The notes under the pieces are model-generated. The model was not told the origin of the DNA. It saw nothing but the letters and a program-made list of their open reading frames with translations, and made no database searches. A program made the translations under genes and the position numbers. From positions 50,485-114,484 of the forward strand of contig NZ_LKBT01000014.1 of the NCBI RefSeq assembly GCF_002699985.1: DNA of 64,000 nt. The letters are read 5' to 3'. Source of the DNA: Pseudomonas sp. ICMP 561. Its GTDB lineage: Bacteria > Pseudomonadota > Gammaproteobacteria > Pseudomonadales > Pseudomonadaceae. Positions 36,148-45,613 of this stretch are shown here, piece by piece (the first letter of the stretch is position 1; every line of letters begins with the position of its first letter).

Positions 36148-36471
36148 CGGAGCATTTTGTCGGATTTTGAAAGGTTCCACTACCTGCGGCCAGCGTCTAG
36201 TTTTAAACAGCAAGTCCCTTGCCCAATCTGCGTTCATGCAGCGAAACCAGAAATAGTGAAAAACTCCGAGAAAATCTACAAACCTGCATTCATCCGTTCT
36301 GAATATCACGTAAGACTGATCCCGATCACGCTCTTCTCGTCCGACAAACCTTTGATTTTCCGGCGTAATCCCTGACAATCGCGCCCCTCTTTTCTGAGGG
36401 GACGCGAAACTGCCCGGTTTATCTGACGCGTCCCTGCCATGTTGTATTAACCGGCACGGAGATTCGACCGG
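36148..36471. other. Divergent intergenic region, marR-type gene / transporter
   Basis: No gene. Near 36378-36402 there is a short hairpin CCCCTC / GAGGGG without a T-run. The rest must contain the promoters of both divergent genes; no copy of the ATCACGCGTGAT palindrome occurs here. Confidence 0.5.
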
Positions 36472-37749
36472 ATGAATGATCAGGCCAACAGCGTCGAACA
36501 GCGTTTTGATGCAGCCGCTACACCGATTGCGGCATGGAGTCGTCATGACACCACCTGGATGCTCGGGTTGTTCGGCACCGCCATCGGCGCAGGCACGTTG
36601 TTCTTGCCCATCAACGCAGGTATTGGCGGCTTCTGGCCGTTGCTGGCCCTGGCGTTGCTGGCGTTTCCGATGACCTATTACGCGCACCGTGGTTTGACCC
36701 GTTTTGTGCTGTCCGGCCGTGAAGGCGCAGACATCACGGAAGTCGTTGAGCAGCACTTCGGCAAAAGCGCCGGGACGCTGATCACCGCGTTGTACTTCTT
36801 TGCGATCTTCCCGATTCTGCTGATCTACAGTGTGGCGCTGACCAATACCGTTGGCAGCTTTCTTGAGCACCAGCTTCACATCCAGCCGCCGCCCCGCGCC
36901 TTGCTGGCGTTTGTGCTGATCCTCGGGTTGCTGGCAGTTGTGCGCTGTGGAGAACGGTTCATCGTCAAGGCCATGAGCCTGATGGTCTACCCGTTCATCG
37001 TGGCGTTGCTTTTCCTGGCGGTGTTCCTGATTCCGCACTGGAACGGCGGCATTCTCAGCACGGCCACCACGCTGCCGGAGCCATCGGCATTTCTGAATAC
37101 TTTCTGGCTGGCGATTCCGGTAATGGTGTTTTCCTTCAACCATTCGCCGATCATCTCGGCGTTTGCCGTTGACCAGAAGCGCATGTACGGCGATCAGGCT
37201 GAAGGTCGCAGTTCGGAGATTCTGGCGCGGGCTCACGGTTTGATGGTGGTCATGGTGATGTTCTTCGTGTTCAGCTGTGTGCTGACCCTGTCGCCAGCAC
37301 AACTGGCTGAAGCCAAGACCCAGAACATTTCGATCCTGTCGTATCTGGCTAACCATTTCAGCAACCCGACGATTGCCTTCGTGGCACCGCTGATTGCTTT
37401 CGTGGCGATAGCCAAATCATTCCTGGGCCACTACATCGGTGCCAGTGAAGGTTTGAAAGGCATCGTGGTGAGAACCGGCCTGCGTCCCGCGCCCAAAGCG
37501 CTTGATCGCCTCACCGCAGCCATGATGCTGGTGGTGTGCTGGGTTGTAGCGACACTTAACCCAAGTATCCTCGGCATGATCGAAACCCTTGGCGGGCCGA
37601 TCATTACCGCGTTGCTGTTCCTGATGCCGATGTACGCCATCCACAAAGTCCCGGCCATGCGTCAATACGCAGGCAAGGCGTCCAACGTGTTCGTGGTAAT
37701 TGTGGGTGTGGTGTCGATGCTGGCGCTGGTTTACTCGTTGATGCAGTAA
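36472..37749 (+). CDS. HAAAP-family serine/threonine transporter (SdaC/TdcC-like)
   Basis: A 425-residue membrane protein with about eleven hydrophobic helices. The first membrane segment TWMLGLFGTAIGAGTLFLPI near residues 28-47 and the FSFNHSPIISAF motif near 222 fit the hydroxy/aromatic amino acid permease family, in particular serine/threonine-proton symporters. It stands alone; a REP doublet follows. Confidence 0.88.
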   Translation: MNDQANSVEQRFDAAATPIAAWSRHDTTWMLGLFGTAIGAGTLFLPINAGIGGFWPLLALALLAFPMTYYAHRGLTRFVLSGREGADITEVVEQHFGKSAGTLITALYFFAIFPILLIYSVALTNTVGSFLEHQLHIQPPPRALLAFVLILGLLAVVRCGERFIVKAMSLMVYPFIVALLFLAVFLIPHWNGGILSTATTLPEPSAFLNTFWLAIPVMVFSFNHSPIISAFAVDQKRMYGDQAEGRSSEILARAHGLMVVMVMFFVFSCVLTLSPAQLAEAKTQNISILSYLANHFSNPTIAFVAPLIAFVAIAKSFLGHYIGASEGLKGIVVRTGLRPAPKALDRLTAAMMLVVCWVVATLNPSILGMIETLGGPIITALLFLMPMYAIHKVPAMRQYAGKASNVFVVIVGVVSMLALVYSLMQ

Positions 37750-37767
37750 GCCTTGGAATGCAATTCT

Positions 37768-37840
37768 TGTAGGAGCTGCCGAAGGCTGCGAAGCGTTAAT
37801 CCTGATACACCGCTATTCGCAGCCTTCGGCAGCTCCTACA
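37768..37840. repeat. REP doublet (REPIN), 'GGAGCTGCCGAAGGCTGCGA' type
   Basis: 25-base arms at 37768-37792 and 37816-37840 are perfect reverse complements. Confidence 0.9.
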
Positions 37841-37862
37841 GGGGTTGTGTTTCACTGGCAAC

Positions 37863-38312
37863 TCACTGCGCCGGGTAGTCCGCCACGACCCGTTCTTCAC
37901 CCGAAGCCGTCAGACCAATGATCTGATGGGCGCTTCTGCGATTACCCGATTCCATGCCCGGCGAACCCATCGGCATGCCGGGTGCAGCGACGCCGATCAG
38001 GTCTTTTTGCGCGACCAGTTCGCGAATCTCCGAGACTGGCACATGACCTTCGACAAACTTGCCATTGATCACGCCGGTGTGACATGAGCCGAGTTTCTCG
38101 GGCACGCCGAGTTTTTCCTTAACCGCGCTCATGTTGTCTTCAGGGTGATCATTCACGGTAAACCCGTTTTCCTTGAGGTACGCCATCCACTTGGTGCAGC
38201 AACCGCAATTCGGGTCGCGGTAGACGTCGATGGTTTGCGGCGCGGCATGCAGCAGTGCGCTGAAACCGAGGAGGGCGATCAGGCTGGCTTGTTTGATCTT
38301 CGAAAGCGTCAT
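37863..38312 (-). CDS. DUF411 metal-binding exported protein
   Basis: A 149-residue protein with a signal peptide (ASLIALLGFSALLHAA) followed by the DUF411 domain. DPNCGCCTKW near residue 39 and SCHTGVINGKFVEGHVP near 76 carry the conserved cysteines and histidines; PGMPMGSPGME near 113 is a methionine-rich end. The family is linked to copper handling in the periplasm. A TTG 15 bases upstream is an alternative start. Confidence 0.82.
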   Translation of the reverse strand: MTLSKIKQASLIALLGFSALLHAAPQTIDVYRDPNCGCCTKWMAYLKENGFTVNDHPEDNMSAVKEKLGVPEKLGSCHTGVINGKFVEGHVPVSEIRELVAQKDLIGVAAPGMPMGSPGMESGNRRSAHQIIGLTASGEERVVADYPAQ

Positions 38313-38390
38313 GAGAGATGTGCTCAAGGATGTTCAAAGTGCAGAGGCTACACGGGTTGTGAGGGCTGGAAAATACCGTGGTCCGCGGCA

Positions 38391-38467
38391 CCCTTATCGC
38401 GGGCAAGCCTCGCTCCCACATGAAAATAACATTCTCCTGTGGGAGCGAGGCTTGCCCGCGATAAGGG
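38391..38467. repeat. REP doublet (REPIN), 'GGCTTGCCCGCGATAAGGG' type
   Basis: 30-base arms at 38391-38420 and 38438-38467 are perfect reverse complements around a 17-base spacer. Confidence 0.92.
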
Positions 38468-38503
38468 CTACAAAGTTTTCAGCTGGATTGCGTTAGCTTA
38501 AGC

Positions 38504-40099
38504 TCAATAAGCCGCCACCAACCCATCCTTCCTCGGATCAGTCCCGCCCACATACCCATGCGCCGTACGCTGGATGATCTGGGCGCCGCCAAAGGCAAAC
38601 ACGCCACTTGGCTCTTCGACATCAATGTCATGACCTTTGGCGCGCAGGGCTTTGACCACTTCCGGATCAAACGCACGCTCCACGGCAACTTTCAGACCTG
38701 ACTCGATCCTCCAGCGCGGTGCGTCGGCAGCGGCTTGCGGGTTCTGTTTGTAGCGCAGGATGCGCATCATCATCTGCAAGTGACCCTGCGCCTGCATCGG
38801 GCCGCCCATCAAGCCGAAGGACATCAACGGCGTACCATCGGCGTTCATCACAAAGCCGGGGATGATGGTGTGGAACGGACGCTTGCGCGGTGCCACGTAA
38901 TTAACGTGCTGCGGATCCAGCGAGAAGCCTGCGCCACGGTTCTGCATGCTGATGCCAGTACCCGGCACCACGACGCCGGAGCCGAAGCCCATGTAATTTG
39001 ACTGGATGAACGAGATCATCATGCCGCTTTCATCGGCTGCTGACAGGTACACCGTGCCGCCCGGTTTTGGCGAGCCGTGACCCGGATTCGCAGCCTGATC
39101 AGTCACCAGTCCGGCGCGCTCCATCAGGTAGGCCTTGCCCAGCAAATCCTCGGAAGGTACACGCATGTGATCGCTGTCGGCGACGTGTTCGTCCAGGTCA
39201 GCGAGGGCCAGTTTCATGGCTTCAAGCACTGGGTGAACGGTTTCAAGGCTGTCCACCGGATGCTCGCCCACGCCCAGCGCTTCCAGCATGGTCAGGCCAG
39301 CCAGTGTCGCGATGCCTTGGCCATTCGGTGGCAGTTCGTGAACCACGGCACCGGCATACGGCACTGACAGCGTTTCGATCCAGTCCACGGTGTGCGTCGC
39401 CAGATCGTCGAGGCTCATGACGCTGCCATTGGCGTTGGCATGGGCAATGATTGTCTCTGCCAGTTCGCCGCGATAGAACGCTTCGCCCTTGGTTTGGGCG
39501 ATCAGTTCCAGGGTGCGGGCGTGGTCCTTGAGCTGGATTTTTTCGCCAGCCAGCGGAGCCTTGCCATCCGGCATGAAACACTCGGCAAAGCCCGGTTGAT
39601 CCTTGAGCAACTGCGAGCCGCGCTTCCACAGCTCGGCGATGATCGGCGTGACCTGATAGCCATCGCGGGCATAGCCAATCGCCGGTTCAGCCAATGTGGC
39701 GAACGGCAACTTGCCGTAACGCTCCGACAACTCAACCCAGGCTGATACCGCACCCGGCACGCTGACCGCAGGCCAGCCACGTTGCGGCATCTGGCTCAGG
39801 CCCGCGAAATACTCGGGCGTCCAGGCCTGCGGTGCGCGACCGGAAGCGTTCAGACCTTGCAGCTTGTTGCCGTCCCAGACAATGGCGAAGGCATCGCTGC
39901 CAATCCCGCAGCCGGTGGGCTCGACCACTGTCAGCACCATGGCCGCAGCGATAGCGGCGTCGACCGCGTTGCCGCCCTTGCGCAGCATGTCCAGCCCGGC
40001 CTGAGCGGCCAGTGGCTGGGAGCAGGCGACCATGTTGTTGCCCATCACCGGCGAACGTGCCGAAGCGTAAGGTTGGCTGTAATCCAGATCATCGAACAT
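38504..40099 (-). CDS. ggt: Gamma-glutamyltransferase, apparently without signal peptide
   Basis: A 531-residue Ntn-hydrolase of the GGT family. The large subunit opens with PVMGNNMVACSQPLAAQAGL and NAVDAAIAAAMVLTVVEPTG; the autocleavage/nucleophile threonine is in KPGGTVYLSAADESG near residue 350. The small-subunit glycine pair MSFGLMGGPMQ follows near 430. Classical GGTs are periplasmic, but no signal peptide is visible here, which fits a cytoplasmic enzyme. It is the last gene of an operon with a peptide ABC importer, 32 bases after the permease. It would cleave imported gamma-glutamyl compounds such as glutathione. Confidence 0.9.
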   Translation of the reverse strand: MFDDLDYSQPYASARSPVMGNNMVACSQPLAAQAGLDMLRKGGNAVDAAIAAAMVLTVVEPTGCGIGSDAFAIVWDGNKLQGLNASGRAPQAWTPEYFAGLSQMPQRGWPAVSVPGAVSAWVELSERYGKLPFATLAEPAIGYARDGYQVTPIIAELWKRGSQLLKDQPGFAECFMPDGKAPLAGEKIQLKDHARTLELIAQTKGEAFYRGELAETIIAHANANGSVMSLDDLATHTVDWIETLSVPYAGAVVHELPPNGQGIATLAGLTMLEALGVGEHPVDSLETVHPVLEAMKLALADLDEHVADSDHMRVPSEDLLGKAYLMERAGLVTDQAANPGHGSPKPGGTVYLSAADESGMMISFIQSNYMGFGSGVVVPGTGISMQNRGAGFSLDPQHVNYVAPRKRPFHTIIPGFVMNADGTPLMSFGLMGGPMQAQGHLQMMMRILRYKQNPQAAADAPRWRIESGLKVAVERAFDPEVVKALRAKGHDIDVEEPSGVFAFGGAQIIQRTAHGYVGGTDPRKDGLVAAY

Positions 40100-40131
40100 A
40101 TGCGTTTCTCTTTGGCAGAATAACGAAAGGT

Positions 40132-41004
40132 TTAGCCTTTGGGGTCCAGCGCATCGCGCAGGCCGTCACCCAGCAGGTTGAAACACAGGACCGTGATGTA
40201 GATCGCCACGCCGGGCGCAATCGACATCCACGGAGCCTGCTCCATGAAATTTTTTGCAGTATTGAGCATCGAGCCCCAGGACGGCGACGGCGGTTGCTGG
40301 CCCAGGCCGAGGAACGACAGGCTGGCTTCGGCCAGAATCGCCGAAGCGATGGTCAGCGTCGCTTGCACCACCAGCGGCGACATCACGTTGGGCAGCACGT
40401 AACGCAGGATGATCCAGCGGTCCGGCAGACCGATAGCGCGGGCACCCTCCAGATAATCCTCGTGCTTGATCGACAGCACCTGGCCGCGGGTCAGCCGGGC
40501 AAAAATCGGCATGGCGGAAAGGCCGATGGCGATCATCGCGTTGGTCAGGCTTGGGCCGAGAAACGCGCCCAGTGCGATAGCCAGTACCAGAAACGGACAG
40601 GACAGCAGCGCCTCCATGACCTGGGAAATGATCATGTCCAGCTTGCCGCCGAAGTACCCGGCCAGCAGGCCCAGGGGCACGCCGATAAACATGGCGATAG
40701 CCACCGAAACACCACCGGCCAGCAGCGAACTGCGAGCGCCAAACAGCAACCGCGAAAACAGATCCCGGCCCAGTTCGTCGGTGCCCAGCCAGTACATCAG
40801 CGAAGGCGCTTTACGCACGGCGAGGAAGTTGGCTTTCAGCGGGTCGTGGGGCGCAATCCATGGCGCCAGAAGGGCCGCCAGGACAAACAGCAGCAACACT
40901 GCCGCGCCAATCACCGCACCTTTGTTGGCGAGGAATTTCTTCAGGAACGGCGAGCGGCTGCGGGGCAGGATCGCGCTGTGCGGGAGGCTGGCAATAGCGG
41001 TCAT
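40132..41004 (-). CDS. Peptide/glutathione-type ABC transporter permease (DppC/GsiD-like)
   Basis: A 290-residue inner-membrane permease with about six helices. The N-terminal OppC-type helix (KKFLANKGAVIGAAVLLLFV) and the LLFGARSSLLAGGVSVAIAM and EGARAIGLPDRWIILRYVLP (EAA-like) segments are typical. The ATG overlaps the stop of the upstream permease by one base (TGATG). The frame is open to 41088 but the coupled ATG is preferred. Confidence 0.92.
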   Translation of the reverse strand: MTAIASLPHSAILPRSRSPFLKKFLANKGAVIGAAVLLLFVLAALLAPWIAPHDPLKANFLAVRKAPSLMYWLGTDELGRDLFSRLLFGARSSLLAGGVSVAIAMFIGVPLGLLAGYFGGKLDMIISQVMEALLSCPFLVLAIALGAFLGPSLTNAMIAIGLSAMPIFARLTRGQVLSIKHEDYLEGARAIGLPDRWIILRYVLPNVMSPLVVQATLTIASAILAEASLSFLGLGQQPPSPSWGSMLNTAKNFMEQAPWMSIAPGVAIYITVLCFNLLGDGLRDALDPKG

Positions 41005-41948
41005 CAGGCAGTCCTCAGACGCGGGTTGATCAGGCGGTAAAGCACGTCGGCCAGCAAGTTCAGCATCAGGAAGCCAATCGCGACACACAACACCACGCCT
41101 TGCACCACGGCGTAATCACGATTGAACACGGCATCGACGATCATCTTGCCGAAGCCCGGAATACTGAACACCTGCTCGGTGAGTACTGCGCCGCCAAGCA
41201 GTTCACCGAACAGCAACGTGGTCAGCGTCACGATGGGCATCAGCGCATTGCGAAGCGCATGCTTGAGAATCACCGTGCGCGGGAACAACCCTTTGGCCCG
41301 GGCAGTACGGACGTAATCGGTGCGCAACACTTCGAGCATCGCGCTGCGGGTGTGGCGCATGAGAATCCCCGACAGCCCGGCCCCCAGCACGAAGGCTGGC
41401 AAAATCAAGGTCTTCAGGTTTTGCCCGAAGTCCTCGCCCATGGGCACGAAACCGGAGGCGGGTAGCCATTGCAGTTTCACAGCGAAGATCATGATCAGCA
41501 GGATGCCCAGCCAGAAGTGCGGAATGGAAATCCCTGACAGCGCCACCACGTTGGCCCCGTAATCCACGGCGGTGCCTTTGCGCACCGCCGAGATAATCCC
41601 GGTGGGGATGCCGATCAGCAGCGCGATCAGCAAGGCCAGCACCGCCAGCTCAATGGTTACCGGCAGCTTGGACGCCAGCAGCGTGGTCACCGGTTGCTCG
41701 GTGCGCAGCGAGGTGCCGAAGTCGCCGGTCAGCACGTTGCCGACCCAGTTCAGGTACTGCAACGGGATCGGGTCATCAAGCCGGTACTTGTCGCGCAGGT
41801 ATTCCATGACCGCTGGATCGCGTTCTTCCCCGGCCATGGCCAGCACCGGGTCACCCGGCAGCAGCTTCTGCAGAGTGAAGACGAACAGCGAAACCAGAAT
41901 CAGCGTCGGGATCGAGCTGAGCAGGCGTCGCAGGATAAACATCAGCAT
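41004..41948 (-). CDS. Peptide/glutathione-type ABC transporter permease (DppB/GsiC-like)
   Basis: A 314-residue permease with six predicted helices. The start MLMFILRRLLSSIPTLILVS and the later TARAKGLFPRTVILKHALRN (EAA loop) are classic DppB features. It begins 28 bases after the substrate-binding protein and is fused by TGATG to the second permease. Confidence 0.93.
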   Translation of the reverse strand: MLMFILRRLLSSIPTLILVSLFVFTLQKLLPGDPVLAMAGEERDPAVMEYLRDKYRLDDPIPLQYLNWVGNVLTGDFGTSLRTEQPVTTLLASKLPVTIELAVLALLIALLIGIPTGIISAVRKGTAVDYGANVVALSGISIPHFWLGILLIMIFAVKLQWLPASGFVPMGEDFGQNLKTLILPAFVLGAGLSGILMRHTRSAMLEVLRTDYVRTARAKGLFPRTVILKHALRNALMPIVTLTTLLFGELLGGAVLTEQVFSIPGFGKMIVDAVFNRDYAVVQGVVLCVAIGFLMLNLLADVLYRLINPRLRTA

Positions 41949-41976
41949 GCCGGAACCTCGCAGGTGCGTCCGTCAG

Positions 41977-43479
41977 TCATGGTTTGAACGCGACGTTGGC
42001 CAGACGAATCAGGCCGTCCGGATTTGGCACGAAGCCGGTCACGTTGTTACGCATGGCAATGATGCGTGGGTCGAAATACAGGTACGCGGTCGGCACTTCG
42101 TCGGCCAGCAGACGCAATGCTTCGTTGTACAGCGCCTGACGTTGTGGAACGTCGTTGACGGTGCGCGCTTTGTTGAGCAGTTCGTCGAGCTTGGCGTTGC
42201 AGTATTTGCCGTCGTTCTGGCCACCTTTGCAGGTCACGAACTGGTGGATGTCGCCATCCGGATCAGGGCGGCCCGACCAGGCGCTCATGCCGATCTGGAA
42301 GTTGCCGCTTTGCTGTTCGCTAAGCATCGTGGCGTATTCAGTGGCAATCAGATTGACCTTGAAACCGGCTTCTTCAGCCATGGCCTGAATGATCTGCCCG
42401 ACCTGTTGCGCGATAGGGTTGTTGGCCACTTTCAGGTCTACCGCCAACGGCAGCTTCACACCGGCCGCGGCCAGCAGCGCCTTGCTTTTCTCGACGTCGC
42501 GAGCCGGGATCGGCAACTCCTGATCGTAGTACGGGCTGTTTTTCGGGAACGGTTGGGCGCTTGGCGCGTAGAGGCCTTCGAACACCACCTGGTTGATCGC
42601 ATCGCGGTCGATGGACAGCTCAAACGCCTTACGCACGCGCTTGTCTTTGCCCATCGGCGTGTTGGCTTTTTCGCCGTTGCCGATGTTGAACATCAACTGC
42701 ATGTAGCCCAGGCCAGGCGTGTTGTAGATCGCCAGCTTGCTGTCGCCCTTGACGGTTTTCACGTCGGTCGGCGCGACTCGTTCAATGATGTCCAGATCGC
42801 CGGAGCGCAGGTTGGCCAAGCGTACCGAGGTATCAGGAATCGGCAGGAACACGACTTTGTCGAAGTGATACGCCTGCTTGTTCCAGTAGTTGTCAAAACG
42901 CTCCAGCACGATGCGATCCTGCTGCACGCGCTGGACGAATTTGTAAGGGCCGGAGCAGACGGGTTTGGACGCGAATTCGCCCTGAGCGGCTTTCGGCGCG
43001 AGCATCATCCCGGCGCGGTCCGAGAGCTGTGAAACCAGCGTGGCATCGGCTTGCTTGAGTTTGATGGCGACGGTTTTCGTGTCGATCACTTCAACGCTGT
43101 CCACCGACGCCAGCTCGCTTTTGCGCAGGGAGTCGGGCAGGGTGCGGGCGCGGTCCAGGTTGAACTTCACCGAGGCCGCATCGAAAGGTTCGCCATCGTG
43201 GTAGGTCACGCCCTCGCGCAAGGTCATGGTCAGGGTTTTGCCGTCCTCGCTCCAGTTCCAGGCGGTGGCCAGCTGTGGCGCGTAGGTCAGGTCCGGGTTG
43301 ACGTCCACCAGCTTGTCGCACAACGCGGTGTACACCAGACGACCGGAATAGGTACGTGAACGATGCGGATCCAGCACATCGGGATCGTCCTGAATGCCGA
43401 TGCGCAAGGTCGATTCGGCAAAGGCTGCGTTGGCGGCCAGCAATAACAACGTTCCTGTCATGACGCGTGCGATTTTCAT
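41977..43479 (-). CDS. ABC transporter periplasmic substrate-binding protein (DppA/GsiB-like, family 5)
   Basis: A 500-residue solute-binding protein. A signal peptide (MKIARVMTGTLLLLAANAAF-A) is followed by the family 5 fold; the DPHRSRTYSGRLVYTALCDK start and the long peptide-binding body fit. It overlaps the upstream ATPase stop by ATGA, an unusual arrangement in which an exported binding protein is translated in coupling with its ATPases. Ligand specificity is not clear; the linked GGT suggests gamma-glutamyl peptides. Confidence 0.92.
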   Translation of the reverse strand: MKIARVMTGTLLLLAANAAFAESTLRIGIQDDPDVLDPHRSRTYSGRLVYTALCDKLVDVNPDLTYAPQLATAWNWSEDGKTLTMTLREGVTYHDGEPFDAASVKFNLDRARTLPDSLRKSELASVDSVEVIDTKTVAIKLKQADATLVSQLSDRAGMMLAPKAAQGEFASKPVCSGPYKFVQRVQQDRIVLERFDNYWNKQAYHFDKVVFLPIPDTSVRLANLRSGDLDIIERVAPTDVKTVKGDSKLAIYNTPGLGYMQLMFNIGNGEKANTPMGKDKRVRKAFELSIDRDAINQVVFEGLYAPSAQPFPKNSPYYDQELPIPARDVEKSKALLAAAGVKLPLAVDLKVANNPIAQQVGQIIQAMAEEAGFKVNLIATEYATMLSEQQSGNFQIGMSAWSGRPDPDGDIHQFVTCKGGQNDGKYCNAKLDELLNKARTVNDVPQRQALYNEALRLLADEVPTAYLYFDPRIIAMRNNVTGFVPNPDGLIRLANVAFKP

Positions 43480-44609
43480 GGCTGGCTCTCCACTGCAAGG
43501 GATTGATGGTTCTTGAACAGATTCAGGCGCTGTGTGTAGGCAGCGCTGGGTGTCGGAAGGATCAAGGTGCCGCTGCCCGCGTTGGCGATTTCACGCCAGA
43601 AGTGGCACGCCACCTGGCGCTCGGCCTCGACGGTTTCCATGACCGGCACGGCTTCTTTGCACAGCGCGCGGGCATGGGGGCAACGGGTATGAAAACGGCA
43701 ACCGGAAGGCGGGCGGCTCGGGCTGGGCATGTCGCCGCCGAGCAAAGGGCGCGGTTGGCGCAGATCCGGGTGGCTCACCGGTACGGCGGCCATCAGCGCC
43801 TGGGTATAGGGATGCAAAGGGTTTTCGAACAGCGCGTTGACCGGCGCCAGCTCGACGATTTCACCCAGATACATCACCGCGACCCGGTCGCTCATGTGGC
43901 GGATTACGGCCAGCCCGTGGGCGACAATCACCAGCGTCAGGCCGAACTGATGCTTGAGGTCTTCCAGCAGGTTGACCACTTGCGCCTGCACCGAAACGTC
44001 CAGTGCCGACACCGGCTCGTCGCCAAGGATCAGCCGCGGCTCGGAAGCCAGCGCGCGAGCAATACCGATACGCTGGCGCTGACCACCGGAGAATTCGTGA
44101 GGATGGCGACCGCCGTGTTCCGGGGCCAGACCGACCGTACGCAGCAGTTCGGCGACCTTGGCCTGACGGTCGCTGCGGCTGGCTTCGCTGTGCAGCCAGA
44201 TCGGTTCGCCGACAATCGATTCCACCGTCATGCGCGGGTTCAGCGACGCGAACGGGTCCTGGAAGATGATCTGCAAGTCGCGGCGTACCTGACGCAGCTT
44301 TTCCGCCGACAGGTTGGCCAGGTTGCGGCCTTCGTAAATCACGTCGCCCGCGGTTGGTTGCAGCAGGTTGAGCAGCAAGCGGCCAAGGGTTGATTTACCC
44401 GATCCGGACTCGCCCACTAACGCCAGCGTCTCACCTTTGCGAACCGACAGGTTGACCTGATTGACCGCCTGTACCGGTGGCTTCTTTGGCTGGAAAAGAC
44501 CGCTTTCCACCGCAAAGTGCTTGCTCAGGCCGATGCCTTCCAGAATGGGTTTCTGCTTGCTGCTATCGGGGTTGGTACGCTCGGCGATGTCTCGTTCGGA
44601 AAGGCTCAC
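43476..44609 (-). CDS. Peptide-type ABC transporter ATP-binding protein (DppF-like)
   Basis: A 377-residue ATPase. Walker A is GESGSGKSTL near residue 65, the signature FSGGQRQRIGIAR near 170, Walker B RLILGDEPVSALD near 190, and the C-terminal oligopeptide-type tail CRFHTRCPHARALC follows. The GTG start at 44609 overlaps the stop of the preceding ATPase (GTGA); the open frame to 44651 is inside that gene. An extension of about 30 residues after the usual end is present. Confidence 0.92.
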   Translation of the reverse strand: MSLSERDIAERTNPDSSKQKPILEGIGLSKHFAVESGLFQPKKPPVQAVNQVNLSVRKGETLALVGESGSGKSTLGRLLLNLLQPTAGDVIYEGRNLANLSAEKLRQVRRDLQIIFQDPFASLNPRMTVESIVGEPIWLHSEASRSDRQAKVAELLRTVGLAPEHGGRHPHEFSGGQRQRIGIARALASEPRLILGDEPVSALDVSVQAQVVNLLEDLKHQFGLTLVIVAHGLAVIRHMSDRVAVMYLGEIVELAPVNALFENPLHPYTQALMAAVPVSHPDLRQPRPLLGGDMPSPSRPPSGCRFHTRCPHARALCKEAVPVMETVEAERQVACHFWREIANAGSGTLILPTPSAAYTQRLNLFKNHQSLAVESQP

Positions 44610-45613
44610 GCACTGACTCCCACATGCTGTTCCAAGGGTGCGCGGATGCACGCGGCGAAGTGTCCGGGAGACAGTTCAAGCAGCGGCGGTCGCTCTTCCC
44701 GGCATTGCTGGATGACAAACGGGCAGCGTCCGGCGAAGCGGCAGCCGCTGGGCATTTCTGCCGGTGTCGGCACGCGGCCATTGATCGTTGCCAGGCGACC
44801 TTCACGAGGGCCAATCGATGGCATCGAACCCATCAGGCCAATGGTGTACGGATGCTGCGGATCGTCGAACAGGGTCTTCACCGGGCCGCTTTCCACCACG
44901 CGACCGGCGTACATCACCATCACGTCGTCGGCCACTTCGGCGACCACGCCCAAATCGTGGGTGATCAGAATCATCGCGGTGCCGGTTTCGTTCTGCAGGT
45001 TGGCGACCAGCGAGAGGATCTGCGCCTGAATAGTCACGTCCAGTGCGGTGGTCGGCTCGTCAGCAATGATCAGCGCTGGATCGTTGGCCAGCGCCATGGC
45101 GATCATTGCCCGCTGACGCATGCCGCCAGAGAGTTCGTGAGGGTAGGCATCCAGTCGCTGGCGGGCGTCCGGTACGCGGACTTTTTCGAGCATTTCCAGC
45201 GCCCGCTGCCGGGCTTCCTTGTCCGAAAGGCGTTGATGGCGAATCACGCTTTCGGCGATCTGCTCACCGATGGTGAACACCGGGTTCAGTGACGTCATCG
45301 GCTCCTGAAAAATCATCGCCATGCGATTGCCGCGCACGTCCAGCAAGCGCTCTTCGGACATGCCCAGCAAGGCTTCATCAATCAGCAACGAATCGCTCGC
45401 GGCAACTTTTGCGGTGGCGGGTAACAGGCCCATCAGTCCCATGGAGGTCACGCTCTTGCCACAGCCGGATTCGCCGACGATGGCCAGGGTCTTGCCGCGC
45501 TTGACGGAGAACGAAACGCCGTCGACCACATTGGCGGGTGCACCGGCGAAGCGAACGGTCAGGTCGCTGACGCTGAGGACTGTGTTATCGGTGGTTGAGG
45601 CGGTGGCGCTCAT
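44606..45613 (-). CDS. Peptide-type ABC transporter ATP-binding protein (DppD-like)
   Basis: A 335-residue ATPase. Walker A GESGCGKSVT near residue 53, signature LSGGMRQRAMIAM near 162, Walker B LIIADEPTTALD near 183 and the tail CRFAGRCPFVIQQC are intact. It starts inside the stop of the GntR gene (ATGA overlap). Together with the second ATPase it powers the importer encoded downstream. Confidence 0.93.
   Translation of the reverse strand: MSATASTTDNTVLSVSDLTVRFAGAPANVVDGVSFSVKRGKTLAIVGESGCGKSVTSMGLMGLLPATAKVAASDSLLIDEALLGMSEERLLDVRGNRMAMIFQEPMTSLNPVFTIGEQIAESVIRHQRLSDKEARQRALEMLEKVRVPDARQRLDAYPHELSGGMRQRAMIAMALANDPALIIADEPTTALDVTIQAQILSLVANLQNETGTAMILITHDLGVVAEVADDVMVMYAGRVVESGPVKTLFDDPQHPYTIGLMGSMPSIGPREGRLATINGRVPTPAEMPSGCRFAGRCPFVIQQCREERPPLLELSPGHFAACIRAPLEQHVGVSA

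Noticed and set aside
36148..37356. Upstream extension of the MarR-type gene to 551 codons
   Set aside because: The extra part is antisense to the serine/threonine transporter and reads as H/Q/R-rich low-complexity sequence.
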